From the NCBI GenBank assembly GCA_013349595.1, contig DUZI01000100.1, positions 1-6,764 of the forward strand: DNA of 6,764 nt. Reading direction: 5' to 3'. This DNA is from Nitrospirota bacterium (GTDB lineage: Bacteria; Nitrospirota; Thermodesulfovibrionia; Thermodesulfovibrionales; Dissulfurispiraceae). Under the pieces are notes generated by a model. The model saw only the letters and a program-made list of their open reading frames with translations, searched no databases and was not told where the DNA came from. The number at the start of each line of letters is the position of its first letter. Positions within the stretch are counted from its first letter, which is position 1. Both the position numbers and the translations under genes were made by a program. Below, piece after piece: positions 1-6,330 of this stretch.

Positions 1-309
1 ATGGTTGTGCCCTATTTACATACATCATCTTTTGATGGATTAACTAATAAAGAACTCCATGCACTTATGGAGATGACAAGGTTTACCGTTGATTGTCTTA
101 GAAATGCTTTTAAACCAGAGGGTTTTAATATTGGTATTAATATTGGAGTGGTAGCAGGGGCAGGGATCGAGGAACACCTTCACATACACATAGTCCCCCG
201 CTGGGGAGGGGATTCAAATTTTATGGCTGTAACTACAGAAATACGAGTAATTCCTGAGCATATACTTGAGACCTATGATAAACTGCGGCCTTTTTTTAAT
301 GAGGCTTAA
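1..309 (+). CDS. HIT family protein (Ap4A hydrolase/phosphorylase-like), 5'-truncated by the window edge
   Basis: This is the C-terminal part of a histidine-triad nucleotide-binding protein, a family that hydrolyses or transfers nucleotidyl groups from substrates such as dinucleoside polyphosphates or AMP conjugates, usually in the cytoplasm. The triad H-L-H-I-H-I-V is at visible residues 59-65, and its middle histidine (61) would carry the nucleotidyl intermediate. It is followed by PRWGGDSNFM, typical of the Ap4A-phosphorylase-like subgroup of about 160 residues. The first visible ATG is almost certainly not the start: MVVPYLH matches the conserved internal segment (usually preceded by a YPYxxGH-type stretch), so roughly 50-60 N-terminal residues lie outside the window. 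The stop codon is only 1 base before the left end of repeat copy 1. The gene is convergent with tyrA. The family is clear; the exact substrate is not. Confidence 0.9.
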   Translation: MVVPYLHTSSFDGLTNKELHALMEMTRFTVDCLRNAFKPEGFNIGINIGVVAGAGIEEHLHIHIVPRWGGDSNFMAVTTEIRVIPEHILETYDKLRPFFNEA

Positions 310-310
310 T

Positions 311-507
311 CCCCAAAATAGCTATAGGAATGGCCGTTTCAGAATTTTTATAATCGACGAATTCATTTTAATTTTGCTTTATTCTTTATAATGCAATGCC
401 TTTTGCTAAAGTTTCTCAAGATTTCTTTTTAAGGTGTCGTATAAAATTTTTCACCAACCCTTTCTACTTGATTTTGTTAAGTTCTCAGTTCTATCGCTGA
501 TTTTGGG
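311..507. repeat. Inverted-repeat-bounded intergenic element, copy 1
   Basis: This non-coding element of about 197 bp fills the gap between the convergent HIT gene and tyrA. Its ends are imperfect inverted repeats: CCCCAAAATAGCTATAG at 311-327 against CTATCGCTGATTTTGGG at 491-507. It shares several blocks, in the same order and orientation, with 4164-4374. These include the left block around GTTTCAGAATTTTTATAATCGAC, the identical block TAAGGTGTCGTATAAAA (430-446), and the right block with TTAAG followed by AGTTCTATCGCT. No open frame of note lies inside, and no target-site duplication is evident. It looks like a MITE-like or structured dispersed repeat. I do not recognise a named family. Confidence 0.8.
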
Positions 508-530
508 CTTGTAAATTGACAGTCATTGGG

Positions 531-1385
531 TTAAAGGGCATTTTTATTATAAATTTCTGTTGCTTTTCTAAAATAATCTTCAAGGGATGAGATATCATCT
601 CTTGAAATTATGGCTTTTACCATCTGTAAATGTCCCTGTAATGTATCAAGAGATTTGAGCACATTGTCTTTGTTATAAATAATAATGTCTCTCCAAATCT
701 CTGGGGAACTCCCTGCAAGTCGAGACATGTCCTTAAAACCTTTGCCTGCAAAGTCAAAGGCTTTTTTATTTGATTCAAAGACAGTATTTACAAGACAAAA
801 AGAAAGAAGATGGGGCATGTGACTGACAAGATTATAAATATGGTCGTGTTCAAAGGGGTCTAATATTTCTATCCTGCACCCAATACCCTTCCAGAGTTCA
901 TAAATTTTGTTAAATGATTCTTTATGAGTCTTTTTTGTAGGTGTAATTATGCAGAGGGAGTTGTAAAACAGGTTTTTATCATAATTTTTAGCTCCAGATT
1001 TGTGACTCCCTGCAATAGGGTGAGAACCTACAAAAAAAATGTCTTCTGATAGAGATGATTCTATGTCATGTACAAGCTGTCCTTTGACACTGCCTGCATC
1101 TGTAATTATTGTGTGTTGTTTTAAAGAGGATTTTATTGTGTCTATTATATCCTTAAATGTGCCTATAGGTGTTGACAAGAAAATAAGGTCTGACTGATTA
1201 CATGCTTCAATAATATCAAGACAATAATCATCAATAAGACCTTCATTTTTGGCATAAAGTAGATTAGTCTCATTACGACCGTAGCCAATTATCTTCTCTA
1301 CACTTTTTTTTGCTTTAAGTGCATAGGCAAAAGATGCACCAATAAGACCAACTCCAATGATAGTAATCTTATTAAATTTTATCAA
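531..1385 (-). CDS. tyrA: Prephenate (or arogenate) dehydrogenase TyrA
   Basis: A cytoplasmic NAD(P)-dependent enzyme of tyrosine biosynthesis, oxidatively decarboxylating prephenate to 4-hydroxyphenylpyruvate (or arogenate to tyrosine). The 284-residue protein has the N-terminal Rossmann motif GVGLIG (11-16), TDAGSVKG with Ser99, GSHPIAG with the catalytic-type His122, VSHMPH with His189, and Arg222 in SRLAGSSPEIW. These correspond to the Ser/His/His/Arg active-site set of the family. There is no fused chorismate mutase or ACT domain, so no built-in tyrosine-binding regulatory domain is visible. The start is a TTG that overlaps the upstream lipoprotein stop by 4 nt (TTGA), with GGAG 8 nt upstream (1394-1397), which suggests translational coupling. 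It is the last gene of the tpiA operon. Substrate and cofactor preference cannot be read from sequence with certainty. Confidence 0.95.
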   Translation of the reverse strand: MIKFNKITIIGVGLIGASFAYALKAKKSVEKIIGYGRNETNLLYAKNEGLIDDYCLDIIEACNQSDLIFLSTPIGTFKDIIDTIKSSLKQHTIITDAGSVKGQLVHDIESSLSEDIFFVGSHPIAGSHKSGAKNYDKNLFYNSLCIITPTKKTHKESFNKIYELWKGIGCRIEILDPFEHDHIYNLVSHMPHLLSFCLVNTVFESNKKAFDFAGKGFKDMSRLAGSSPEIWRDIIIYNKDNVLKSLDTLQGHLQMVKAIISRDDISSLEDYFRKATEIYNKNAL

Positions 1386-2995
1386 TTATACCACTCCAAT
1401 CTGTTCTTTGGGACGTACCAATGAATATAGTCATGCCAAATACCTATAGGGGCCTTTGTGACCCCTTTAAATCTCTTATGAATAACTGGTAAGGCATCCG
1501 GTATATAAAGGAAAATATAAGGCTGTTCCTCTGCAAGTATCTCTTGAATCCTGTCATAGATCTTTTTCCTTTCATCAATTGAAAAGACTTGTCTGCCTTT
1601 TATTAAGAGCTCATCTACTTCGGCATTTTTGTATGATACAAAGTTAAACTCACCTTCTTTTGTTTTTGAGGAATGCCAAATATCGTAAATATCTGGGTCC
1701 CTTGATAAAGACCATCCCAAAATAACTACCTCAAATTTCTTTTTGTCAATAAAGTCATGGAGCATTGCCTGCCATTCAAGAACCTTAATATTCATATTAA
1801 TCCCTACAGCCTTTAGCTGTTCTTTTATTATCTGGGCAGTCTTTAATCTTGTTTCGTTCCCTTGATTAGTAATAACAGTAAACTCAAAGGGCTTTCCGTC
1901 CTTTTGAAGAATACCCTTAGAGTTAATATTCCAACCAGCTTCTTTAAATAATTCAATAGCTTTTTGAGGATTATATGAAAAGATTCTAACATTTGGATTA
2001 TAAGCCCATGATTCTGGAGGAAAAGGACCTGTGCAATCAGTCCCATATCCTAAAAGGACGGCAGTTATAATATCTTTTTTGTTAATTGCATGACTTATTG
2101 CTTGTCTAACTTTTGTATCTTTAAATAATGGCGACAGAAGATTAAAACCAAGATAGGTGTAACTGAAAGATGGATATCTGAATTTATTAAAATAACTATC
2201 AAAATGACTACTGTGAGCCTGAAGTTTAAATTGAGCTGGTGTGAGACTCATATAATCAATTCCTCCAAACTTTAATTCTAAAAACATAGTAGCAGTATCA
2301 GGAATAACCCTTGTAATAATTTTTTGGATATTTGGTGTCTTTTCATAATATTTATCAAAGGCATCAAGGACAATTTTCTGACCTGTAACCCATTCTTTTA
2401 TCTTGTAAGGACCTGAACCGATTGGATTCCTATTGATTTCCGGTGTAGTAAGGACCTTGCCTTCGTAAACATGTTTAGGTATTATTCCCATTCCCCAAGC
2501 CTCAAGGGATGGGGCAAAAGGTTCATTGTAATAAACCCTAACAGTGTAATCATCAACCTTTTTAACCTCCTTGACAGGTCCGTAATTACTGCTATAAGGG
2601 GTGGGGACTTTTGGATTAATCACTGTATTGTAAGTAAAGATTACATCATCAGCGGTGAAGGGTTTTCCATCATGCCAGAGGACATCTTTACGGAGTTTAA
2701 AAGTAATTACAAGGCCATCTTGACTGATAGACCAAGATTCAGCCAAATCTCCTTCAAGGACTATGTTTTTGTTATATTTTGTTAAGCCTCTAAAGATATG
2801 GCCAGAGATACTTGCAGAGGCGCTGTCGGAGGCAAGCATTGGTAATAACCTTTTGGCATCAGCCAGTGAGGCAATTGTAAGAGAATTAGGATTTTTTATA
2901 TTTGGTTCTCTTGAACAGGAAATAACTATCAAACAGGAGAAAAAAAATAAAAAGACCTCGCATGATTTTTTTAAAAAAAGACTACGAGGTCTCAT
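1382..2995 (-). CDS. Family 5 extracellular solute-binding lipoprotein (peptide/oligopeptide ABC transporter type)
   Basis: A DppA/OppA-like SBP_bac_5 protein that would bind peptides, nickel or another small solute outside the inner membrane and deliver it to an ABC permease. It has a basic N-terminus, a Phe/Leu-rich hydrophobic stretch and a lipobox VISC with the lipidated Cys at residue 27. The mature domain then carries FRGLTKY, WSISQDGLVITFKLR and WHDGKPFTADDVIFTYN, hallmarks of the family. Length (537 residues) is normal. I start at the ATG at 2995; the preceding TTG (2998) is in frame and would add one residue. There is no clear Shine-Dalgarno sequence, and secG ends only 14 nt upstream. 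No permease or ATPase genes are adjacent, so the transporter partner and substrate are unknown. An inverted repeat followed by a T-run lies within its first 20 codons. The gene overlaps tyrA by 4 nt. Confidence 0.93.
   Translation of the reverse strand: MRPRSLFLKKSCEVFLFFFSCLIVISCSREPNIKNPNSLTIASLADAKRLLPMLASDSASASISGHIFRGLTKYNKNIVLEGDLAESWSISQDGLVITFKLRKDVLWHDGKPFTADDVIFTYNTVINPKVPTPYSSNYGPVKEVKKVDDYTVRVYYNEPFAPSLEAWGMGIIPKHVYEGKVLTTPEINRNPIGSGPYKIKEWVTGQKIVLDAFDKYYEKTPNIQKIITRVIPDTATMFLELKFGGIDYMSLTPAQFKLQAHSSHFDSYFNKFRYPSFSYTYLGFNLLSPLFKDTKVRQAISHAINKKDIITAVLLGYGTDCTGPFPPESWAYNPNVRIFSYNPQKAIELFKEAGWNINSKGILQKDGKPFEFTVITNQGNETRLKTAQIIKEQLKAVGINMNIKVLEWQAMLHDFIDKKKFEVVILGWSLSRDPDIYDIWHSSKTKEGEFNFVSYKNAEVDELLIKGRQVFSIDERKKIYDRIQEILAEEQPYIFLYIPDALPVIHKRFKGVTKAPIGIWHDYIHWYVPKNRLEWYN
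2941..2992 (-). terminator. Terminator-like hairpin inside the 5' end of the lipoprotein gene (possible attenuator)
   Basis: Read on the minus strand, an 8-bp perfect arm AGACCTCG (2992-2985) is followed by a palindromic TTTTTTTAAAAAAA core, the matching arm CGAGGTCT (2960-2953), and then a T-rich run TTTTATTTTTTT. This is the layout of a factor-independent terminator, but it sits inside codons 2-20 of the lipoprotein, encoding part of its signal peptide. It could reduce read-through from tpiA-secG into the lipoprotein and tyrA, with coupled translation melting the hairpin. The structure is visible; the regulatory role is inferred. Confidence 0.45.
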
Positions 2996-3009
2996 CAATG
3001 ATTAATAGA

Positions 3010-3354
3010 CTATTTACTCTCTTTACTTTTATTTGAAATAGGCTCTTGTGGTATCTGTTGAGGTGCTTGTTGAGGAATAGTTTGACTAGGTGAAGTAGGC
3101 ACAGACATGTCTTTGATAACTGTTGAGGGCTTTGTTGATAACATTGTTAAGGATAGAGAAGTTATCATAAATAGTACTGCTGCAACATTTGTCATTTTAC
3201 TGAGAAAGGTTGCGGCACCACGACTTCCAAAGAGGGTCTGACTTGAGCCACCAAAGGCTGCCCCCATCTCTGCACCTTTGCCACTTTGAATCAAGACTAT
3301 GAAGATAAGAAAAAGACATACTAGAATGTGTAAAACAGTTAAAAATATTATCAC
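3010..3354 (-). CDS. secG: Preprotein translocase subunit SecG
   Basis: A small inner-membrane subunit of the SecYEG export channel that stimulates SecA-driven translocation. Two hydrophobic helices (about residues 3-23 and 55-73) flank a conserved loop with LIQSGKGAEMG, AFGGSSQ and TLFGSRGAATFLSKMT, which is diagnostic of SecG. The C-terminal tail (about 80-114) is rich in Pro, Gln and Ser and ends in charged residues, as in many SecG proteins. The start is GTG at 3354, preceded by AGGAG that overlaps the tpiA stop codon (TAGGAG), so translation is probably coupled to tpiA, which ends 13 nt upstream. The tpiA-secG pairing is common in bacteria. Confidence 0.95.
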   Translation of the reverse strand: MIIFLTVLHILVCLFLIFIVLIQSGKGAEMGAAFGGSSQTLFGSRGAATFLSKMTNVAAVLFMITSLSLTMLSTKPSTVIKDMSVPTSPSQTIPQQAPQQIPQEPISNKSKESK

Positions 3355-3367
3355 TTAATTACATCTC

Positions 3368-4111
3368 CTATTTTTTAAAATTTACTATTTTTGCAAAATT
3401 ATCAGCCTTTAGACTTGCACCACCAACAAGAGCTCCATCAACATCTTGACAGGACATCAAAGCCTTAATATTGTCTGGGGTAACGCTTCCACCATATAAT
3501 ATCCTTATTTCCTCTGCAGTTTTACCGTAAAGACTTCTTAATTCCCCTCTTATAAAATTATGTGCCTCTTGAGCTTGTTCTGTAGTTGCAGTTTTACCTG
3601 TCCCAATTGCCCATATAGGCTCATAAGCAATGATAATGTTTTCTGCAGAAATATGCTTTAAACCATTAATCAACTGTTTTTTTAGGATATCCATAGTTTT
3701 GCCTGCCTCTCTTTCTGCCAAAGATTCACCAATGCACATTATTATTGCTAAGCCATATTTTTGGGCAATCTTTATCTTTTTGTTGACTATTTCATCGGTT
3801 TCATTAAAATATTGTCTCCTTTCAGAATGACCGATGATGACATAGGAGCAACCAATCTCCGTGAGCATTGATGGTGAAATCTCTCCAGTGTAGGCACCTT
3901 TTTCTTCATAAAAGACATTTTGAGCTGAAAGACTAATATTTGTATCTTTTAACAAAGAAAAGGCCGTTTGTAAGGCAGTAAATGGTGGGGCGATGACAAT
4001 GTCAACACCCTTTGTGTCTTTGACAAGAGGGATAAACTCCTTCATAAACAAAACTGTCTCGTCAACAGTCTTATTCATCTTCCAATTTGCTGATATAAAT
4101 GGTGTTCTCAT
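3368..4111 (-). CDS. tpiA: Triosephosphate isomerase
   Basis: A cytoplasmic glycolytic and gluconeogenic enzyme interconverting dihydroxyacetone phosphate and glyceraldehyde 3-phosphate. The full-length 247-residue TIM barrel has every key element: NWKMN with Asn9 and catalytic Lys11, IIGHSERR with electrophilic His95, AYEPIWAIGTGKTAT with the catalytic base Glu164 and mobile loop 6, GGSV (207-210), and the phosphate-binding GALVGGASL near the C-terminus. The ATG start gives the standard MRTPFISANWK N-terminus. It is the first gene of the operon. No ribosome-binding site precedes the ATG, and a strong promoter ends almost at the start codon, so the mRNA is probably leaderless. The gap-pgk genes that often precede tpiA are absent here; instead the upstream side carries repeat copy 2. 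Confidence 0.97.
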   Translation of the reverse strand: MRTPFISANWKMNKTVDETVLFMKEFIPLVKDTKGVDIVIAPPFTALQTAFSLLKDTNISLSAQNVFYEEKGAYTGEISPSMLTEIGCSYVIIGHSERRQYFNETDEIVNKKIKIAQKYGLAIIMCIGESLAEREAGKTMDILKKQLINGLKHISAENIIIAYEPIWAIGTGKTATTEQAQEAHNFIRGELRSLYGKTAEEIRILYGGSVTPDNIKALMSCQDVDGALVGGASLKADNFAKIVNFKK

Positions 4112-4119
4112 AGGCAGAA

Positions 4120-4149
4120 AATATATATAAATAAATCATAATTTGTCAA
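4120..4149 (-). promoter_or_regulatory. Predicted sigma-70 promoter of the tpiA-secG-lipoprotein-tyrA operon
   Basis: On the minus strand a perfect -35 hexamer TTGACA (4149-4144) is followed by an AT-rich spacer and overlapping -10 candidates: TATATA (4127-4122, 16-nt spacer) or TATATT (4125-4120, 18-nt spacer). The expected transcription start is about 4113-4115, leaving only about 1-4 nt before the tpiA ATG at 4111. There is no Shine-Dalgarno sequence in the interval. Confidence 0.65.
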
Positions 4150-4156
4150 TACCCAA

Positions 4157-4192
4157 AAACAGCCCTTAAAATAGCGATAGGAAGGGCTGTTT
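4157..4192. terminator. 11-bp hairpin at the left edge of repeat copy 2, possible insulator or terminator
   Basis: AAACAGCCCTT (4157-4167) and AAGGGCTGTTT (4182-4192) form a perfect 11-bp stem around a 14-nt loop. On the minus strand the stem runs into a T5 stretch just upstream of the tpiA promoter, so it could stop leftward read-through into the operon. The T-run is short and partly within the stem, so termination is only a possibility. Confidence 0.35.
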
Positions 4193-4374
4193 CAGGATTT
4201 TTATAATCGACAAATTTTATTTATAATTTTGATTTATACATTTAAAACAATGCCTTATAACAAAGCCCCCCCAGGAACTTTTTTTATAAGGTGTCGTATA
4301 AAAATTCCACACCAGCCCTTACTATCTTACTTGCTGATTTTATTAAGCTTTTTAGTTCTATCGCTATTTTAAGG
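4164..4374. repeat. Inverted-repeat-bounded intergenic element, copy 2
   Basis: A 211-bp element with perfect 17-bp terminal inverted repeats: CCTTAAAATAGCGATAG (4164-4180) and CTATCGCTATTTTAAGG (4358-4374). Further nested inverted homology runs inward. AAGGGCTG (4182-4189) is matched by CAGCCCTT (4313-4320), and the ATTTTTATAATCGAC block is matched inverted by GTCGTATAAAAAT. A central pair is CCTTATAA (4253-4260) with TTATAAGG (4284-4291). The right arm carries an extra segment of about 36 bp containing TTAAGC. It is in the same orientation as copy 1 (311-507) and shares the block TAAGGTGTCGTATAAAA (4287-4303). No transposase is encoded and no target-site duplication is apparent. It lies between the tpiA promoter and the pbpC remnant. 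Confidence 0.85.
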
Positions 4375-4944
4375 ACCTTTGGATTAGAAAATCCCCTTTC
4401 AACAAGGTTTTGGACTGCTGTAAAGACTGGAACCAGCAAGGACATGAGAGATAACTGGTGCATTGGTTTTTCTCAACACTTTACAGTTGCAGTTTGGGTT
4501 GGGAATTTTTCAGGCAAACCTATGTGGAATGTATCTGGCATAAGTGGTTCAGCACAAATATGGCTTGATTTAATGAATTATCTTGACAATAAAAGGCACT
4601 CTAAATCACCAAAAATTCCAAAGGGCATTATCGTAAAGACAGTAAACATAACAGGCAATAATTATGAAGAGTATTTTTTATCTAAATATCCTGATTTTAC
4701 CAGTTTAGCTGATATTGATAAAACAGGCAGGAACTTTTTTTTGAAGAAACCCAAGTTTTTATATCCCCATCAAGGCATTTATCTTGCCTTAGACCCTGAC
4801 ATTGCAAAAGACAATCAAAGGGTACTTTTTCAGATTGATGGTTATCGTAAGGGCATAAAAATTATGATTAATGATGAACTCCATGAGATTGAAAATAATA
4901 GTTTTATTTGGGAACCTTATAGTGGCAAACACATTGTTAGATGA
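4375..4944 (+). pseudogene. pbpC: 5'-truncated remnant of penicillin-binding protein 1C (C-terminal quarter)
   Basis: About 189 codons match the end of PBP1C, a periplasmic glycosyltransferase/transpeptidase of peptidoglycan synthesis. Visible are FWTAVKTGTSKDMRDNW with the transpeptidase KTG box (K codon at 4423), VAVWVGNFSG, and a C-terminal domain with YPHQGIYLALDPDI, as in the PBP1C C-terminal module. The membrane anchor, the glycosyltransferase domain and the SxxK nucleophile are all missing; a full protein is about 700-800 residues. Homology starts at TFGLENPL, directly after the right end of repeat copy 2. The frame stays open back to a GTG at 4291 inside the repeat, so a 217-residue chimera with 28 repeat-derived residues could be read, but it could not be a working PBP. 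No internal stop or frameshift is seen, which suggests recent truncation or a rearrangement. Confidence 0.85.
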
Positions 4945-5191
4945 AAAGGAAAACATTATTGATGAGATTATCTTTTTTGTTAAATAGTCTCTCAAATCAA
5001 TGATAAGGATAAGTCTCTGAAGTAAATAGGAATGTTTTTTAACATTTCTTTGCGAATGTAACGTTTATCATCTGCAAGTGTTTGAACCCAAATGGTGAGT
5101 TTTACAGATGAAGCGTAAGGGCATTAAAAGTCAAAAAAAGAACTCTTCAACGAAAGAGATTATTGGTGGATTTATTGAATTTGGTAATGAG
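4945..5191. other. Non-coding gap between the pbpC remnant and the HARP gene
   Basis: No convincing gene is visible. An ATG overlaps the pbpC stop as ATGA (4941) and opens a signal-peptide-like frame beginning MKRKTLLMRLSF, but it stops after 20 codons; it may be the stub of a lost downstream partner gene. A hairpin GGAATGTT-TTTT-AACATTTC spans 5029-5048. A start-less open frame of about 43 codons runs on the minus strand (4992-5123) without recognisable homology. The predicted HARP-operon terminator occupies 5133-5158. Confidence 0.4.
5133..5158 (-). terminator. Predicted rho-independent terminator of the rsfS-rlmH-HARP operon
   Basis: On the minus strand, 33 nt after the HARP stop codon, CTCTT (5158-5154) pairs with AAGAG (5147-5143) across a short TCGTTG loop. 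It is followed immediately by TTCTTTTTTT (5142-5133). The stem is short and only moderately GC-rich, but the T-run and the position just after the last gene support it. Confidence 0.55.
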
Positions 5192-5785
5192 TTAGCCCTT
5201 GATTAGAGATAAGTTTATGAAATCAATAAATTCCTTTGAAAATAGCCATTTAATACCTAACTTATCAGCCCATTTTATTAACCCCTTATCTGCAGTGATT
5301 AGATAGGCATCAAGCTCAAGGGCAAGCAAGAGCAAATCAACATCTTCTTTACTATCAATGATGCCCTCTCTTAAGGCATCTCTGTATTTTCTTCTTAAAT
5401 CCTGTATGACTTCTTCAGTCTTGTTTATTGAGCTGTCTCTTACTGCCTTTTCTGCAATCCTTAAGCCTTTGTTGACCCTATCTCGTATTTCATCAATAAG
5501 CTCATATATAAAAAGTGCAGGGCAAGACAACTCATATTTTTTGGGGGCTTTTTTAATAAAGGCAAGCAGATATTCAGAGGGGATTTTTTCTAAGTCAATA
5601 AAATTTTTAAGCTCCTCAAATACAGATGGTGGCATATAGAATTCAATAGATTTTCTCTGTATAGCATCTTCAAGAAATGATTTAAATGCCTCTGTTGGGT
5701 TTTCACCTAAACGGTATCTTACATCAGGATTGACAAATAGGCTTGTATCAATTACTGCCTTTTTGATAGACAATGTGTTTTCCAT
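5192..5785 (-). CDS. HARP-type protein-only RNase P (PIN domain, Aq_880/MJ_0950 'RNA ligase partner' family)
   Basis: A 197-residue PIN-domain nuclease of the family once annotated as 'RNA ligase partner' or UPF0278. Its Aquifex aeolicus member Aq_880 is the minimal RNA-free RNase P that removes 5' leaders from pre-tRNA. The N-terminal VIDTSLFVNPDVR (Asp13) and the C-terminal block with Asp144, Asp148 and Asp166 (IIDSKEDVD, LITADKG) give the four acidic metal-binding positions. As I recall them, the Aq_880 catalytic aspartates have the same spacing, shifted by 6. The central part (about 95-142) is a charged helical stretch rich in Arg and Lys, consistent with the helical arm used for oligomerisation and tRNA binding. 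The ATG follows the rlmH stop with no gap (TAAATG) and lacks a clear ribosome-binding site, so translation is probably coupled. It is last in the rsfS-rlmH operon. Whether it is the sole RNase P of the cell cannot be seen here. Confidence 0.85.
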   Translation of the reverse strand: MENTLSIKKAVIDTSLFVNPDVRYRLGENPTEAFKSFLEDAIQRKSIEFYMPPSVFEELKNFIDLEKIPSEYLLAFIKKAPKKYELSCPALFIYELIDEIRDRVNKGLRIAEKAVRDSSINKTEEVIQDLRRKYRDALREGIIDSKEDVDLLLLALELDAYLITADKGLIKWADKLGIKWLFSKEFIDFINLSLIKG

Positions 5786-6235
5786 TTAATAATGATAGAC
5801 TTTACCTTTGATTATTGTAAAAGCACGGTATAACTGCTCTAAAAATAACAAACGGGAGACCTCATGTGTAAAGGTCATTCTTGAAAGTGAGATAATCGAC
5901 TTTGCCTTCTCTTTAATTTCCCTTGAAACACCAAATGGGCCACCAAACAAAAAAGTTAGCAGTCGTTCATCTTTAAGGGAATTACTTATAAAAATAGCAA
6001 AATCTTCTGAGGAGTATTCCTTCCCGCTCTGATCAAGCAAAAAATAATCTTTCGTTTTCTCTAATACTTTTTTGCCCTCATATAACAAGGTTTCTTCAAT
6101 AGACTTGCCTCTTATTTCCTTAATTTCTTCAATATTAATATTGATAATTGGCTTGATTAACTTGATGTAGTGTTTTATACCTTGTTCAATAAATGTCTCT
6201 TTTGTCTTTCCAAGCCATAATAACTTGATTTTCAT
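5786..6235 (-). CDS. rlmH: 23S rRNA (pseudouridine1915-N3)-methyltransferase RlmH
   Basis: A SPOUT-fold, SAM-dependent methyltransferase that methylates N3 of pseudouridine 1915 in helix 69 of 23S rRNA on assembled ribosomes. The 149-residue length is normal (E. coli 155). The N-terminal MKIKLLWLGKTKE, the SAM-pocket FLFGGPFGV (96-103), the knot segment SLSRMTFTHEVSRLL followed by FLEQLYRAF (117-139), and the terminal KVYHY are all family signatures. The ATG start fits the usual N-terminus; no strong Shine-Dalgarno sequence precedes it. It lies 95 bp after rsfS and immediately before the HARP gene. The rsfS-rlmH order is widely conserved in bacteria. No anomalies were seen. Confidence 0.96.
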   Translation of the reverse strand: MKIKLLWLGKTKETFIEQGIKHYIKLIKPIININIEEIKEIRGKSIEETLLYEGKKVLEKTKDYFLLDQSGKEYSSEDFAIFISNSLKDERLLTFLFGGPFGVSREIKEKAKSIISLSRMTFTHEVSRLLFLEQLYRAFTIIKGKVYHY

Positions 6236-6330
6236 TTGAATAGACTAATGGAGTGTGTAATTAAATTGGCAAATTAAGAGAATAAAAAATACAAAGTATT
6301 TGCAAATTATTGAAAATCATGATTTATTAA

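Noticed and set aside
516..521. Plus-strand TTGACA between repeat copy 1 and tyrA as a promoter
   Set aside because: No -10 hexamer lies at a suitable distance and it would only drive antisense transcription into tyrA.
2965..2980. TTTTTTTAAAAAAA in the lipoprotein gene as a programmed frameshift site
   Set aside because: The heptamers fit a slippery pattern, but they lie in the signal peptide and a shifted frame gives no sensible product; the run is better explained as part of the hairpin and Phe/Leu/Lys codons.
4158..4374. Possible target-site duplication flanking repeat copy 2 (and copy 1)
   Set aside because: The bases just outside the inverted repeats do not match on the two sides of either copy, so no duplication can be claimed.
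311..4374. The two repeats as a CRISPR array
   Set aside because: Only two copies about 3.7 kb apart with diverged interiors; no regular spacing, spacers or cas genes.
5108..5206. Plus-strand small ORF of 32 codons starting MKRKGIKSQKKN, with GGTGAG upstream
   Set aside because: It overlaps both the predicted terminator of the minus-strand operon (5133-5158) and the last codons of the HARP gene, and I recognise no homology; the Lys-rich part is explained by the terminator A-run.
6314..6325. Perfect palindrome AAATCATGATTT just downstream of rsfS as an operator or terminator
   Set aside because: Short, AT-rich and without a T-run on either strand; expected by chance at this base composition.
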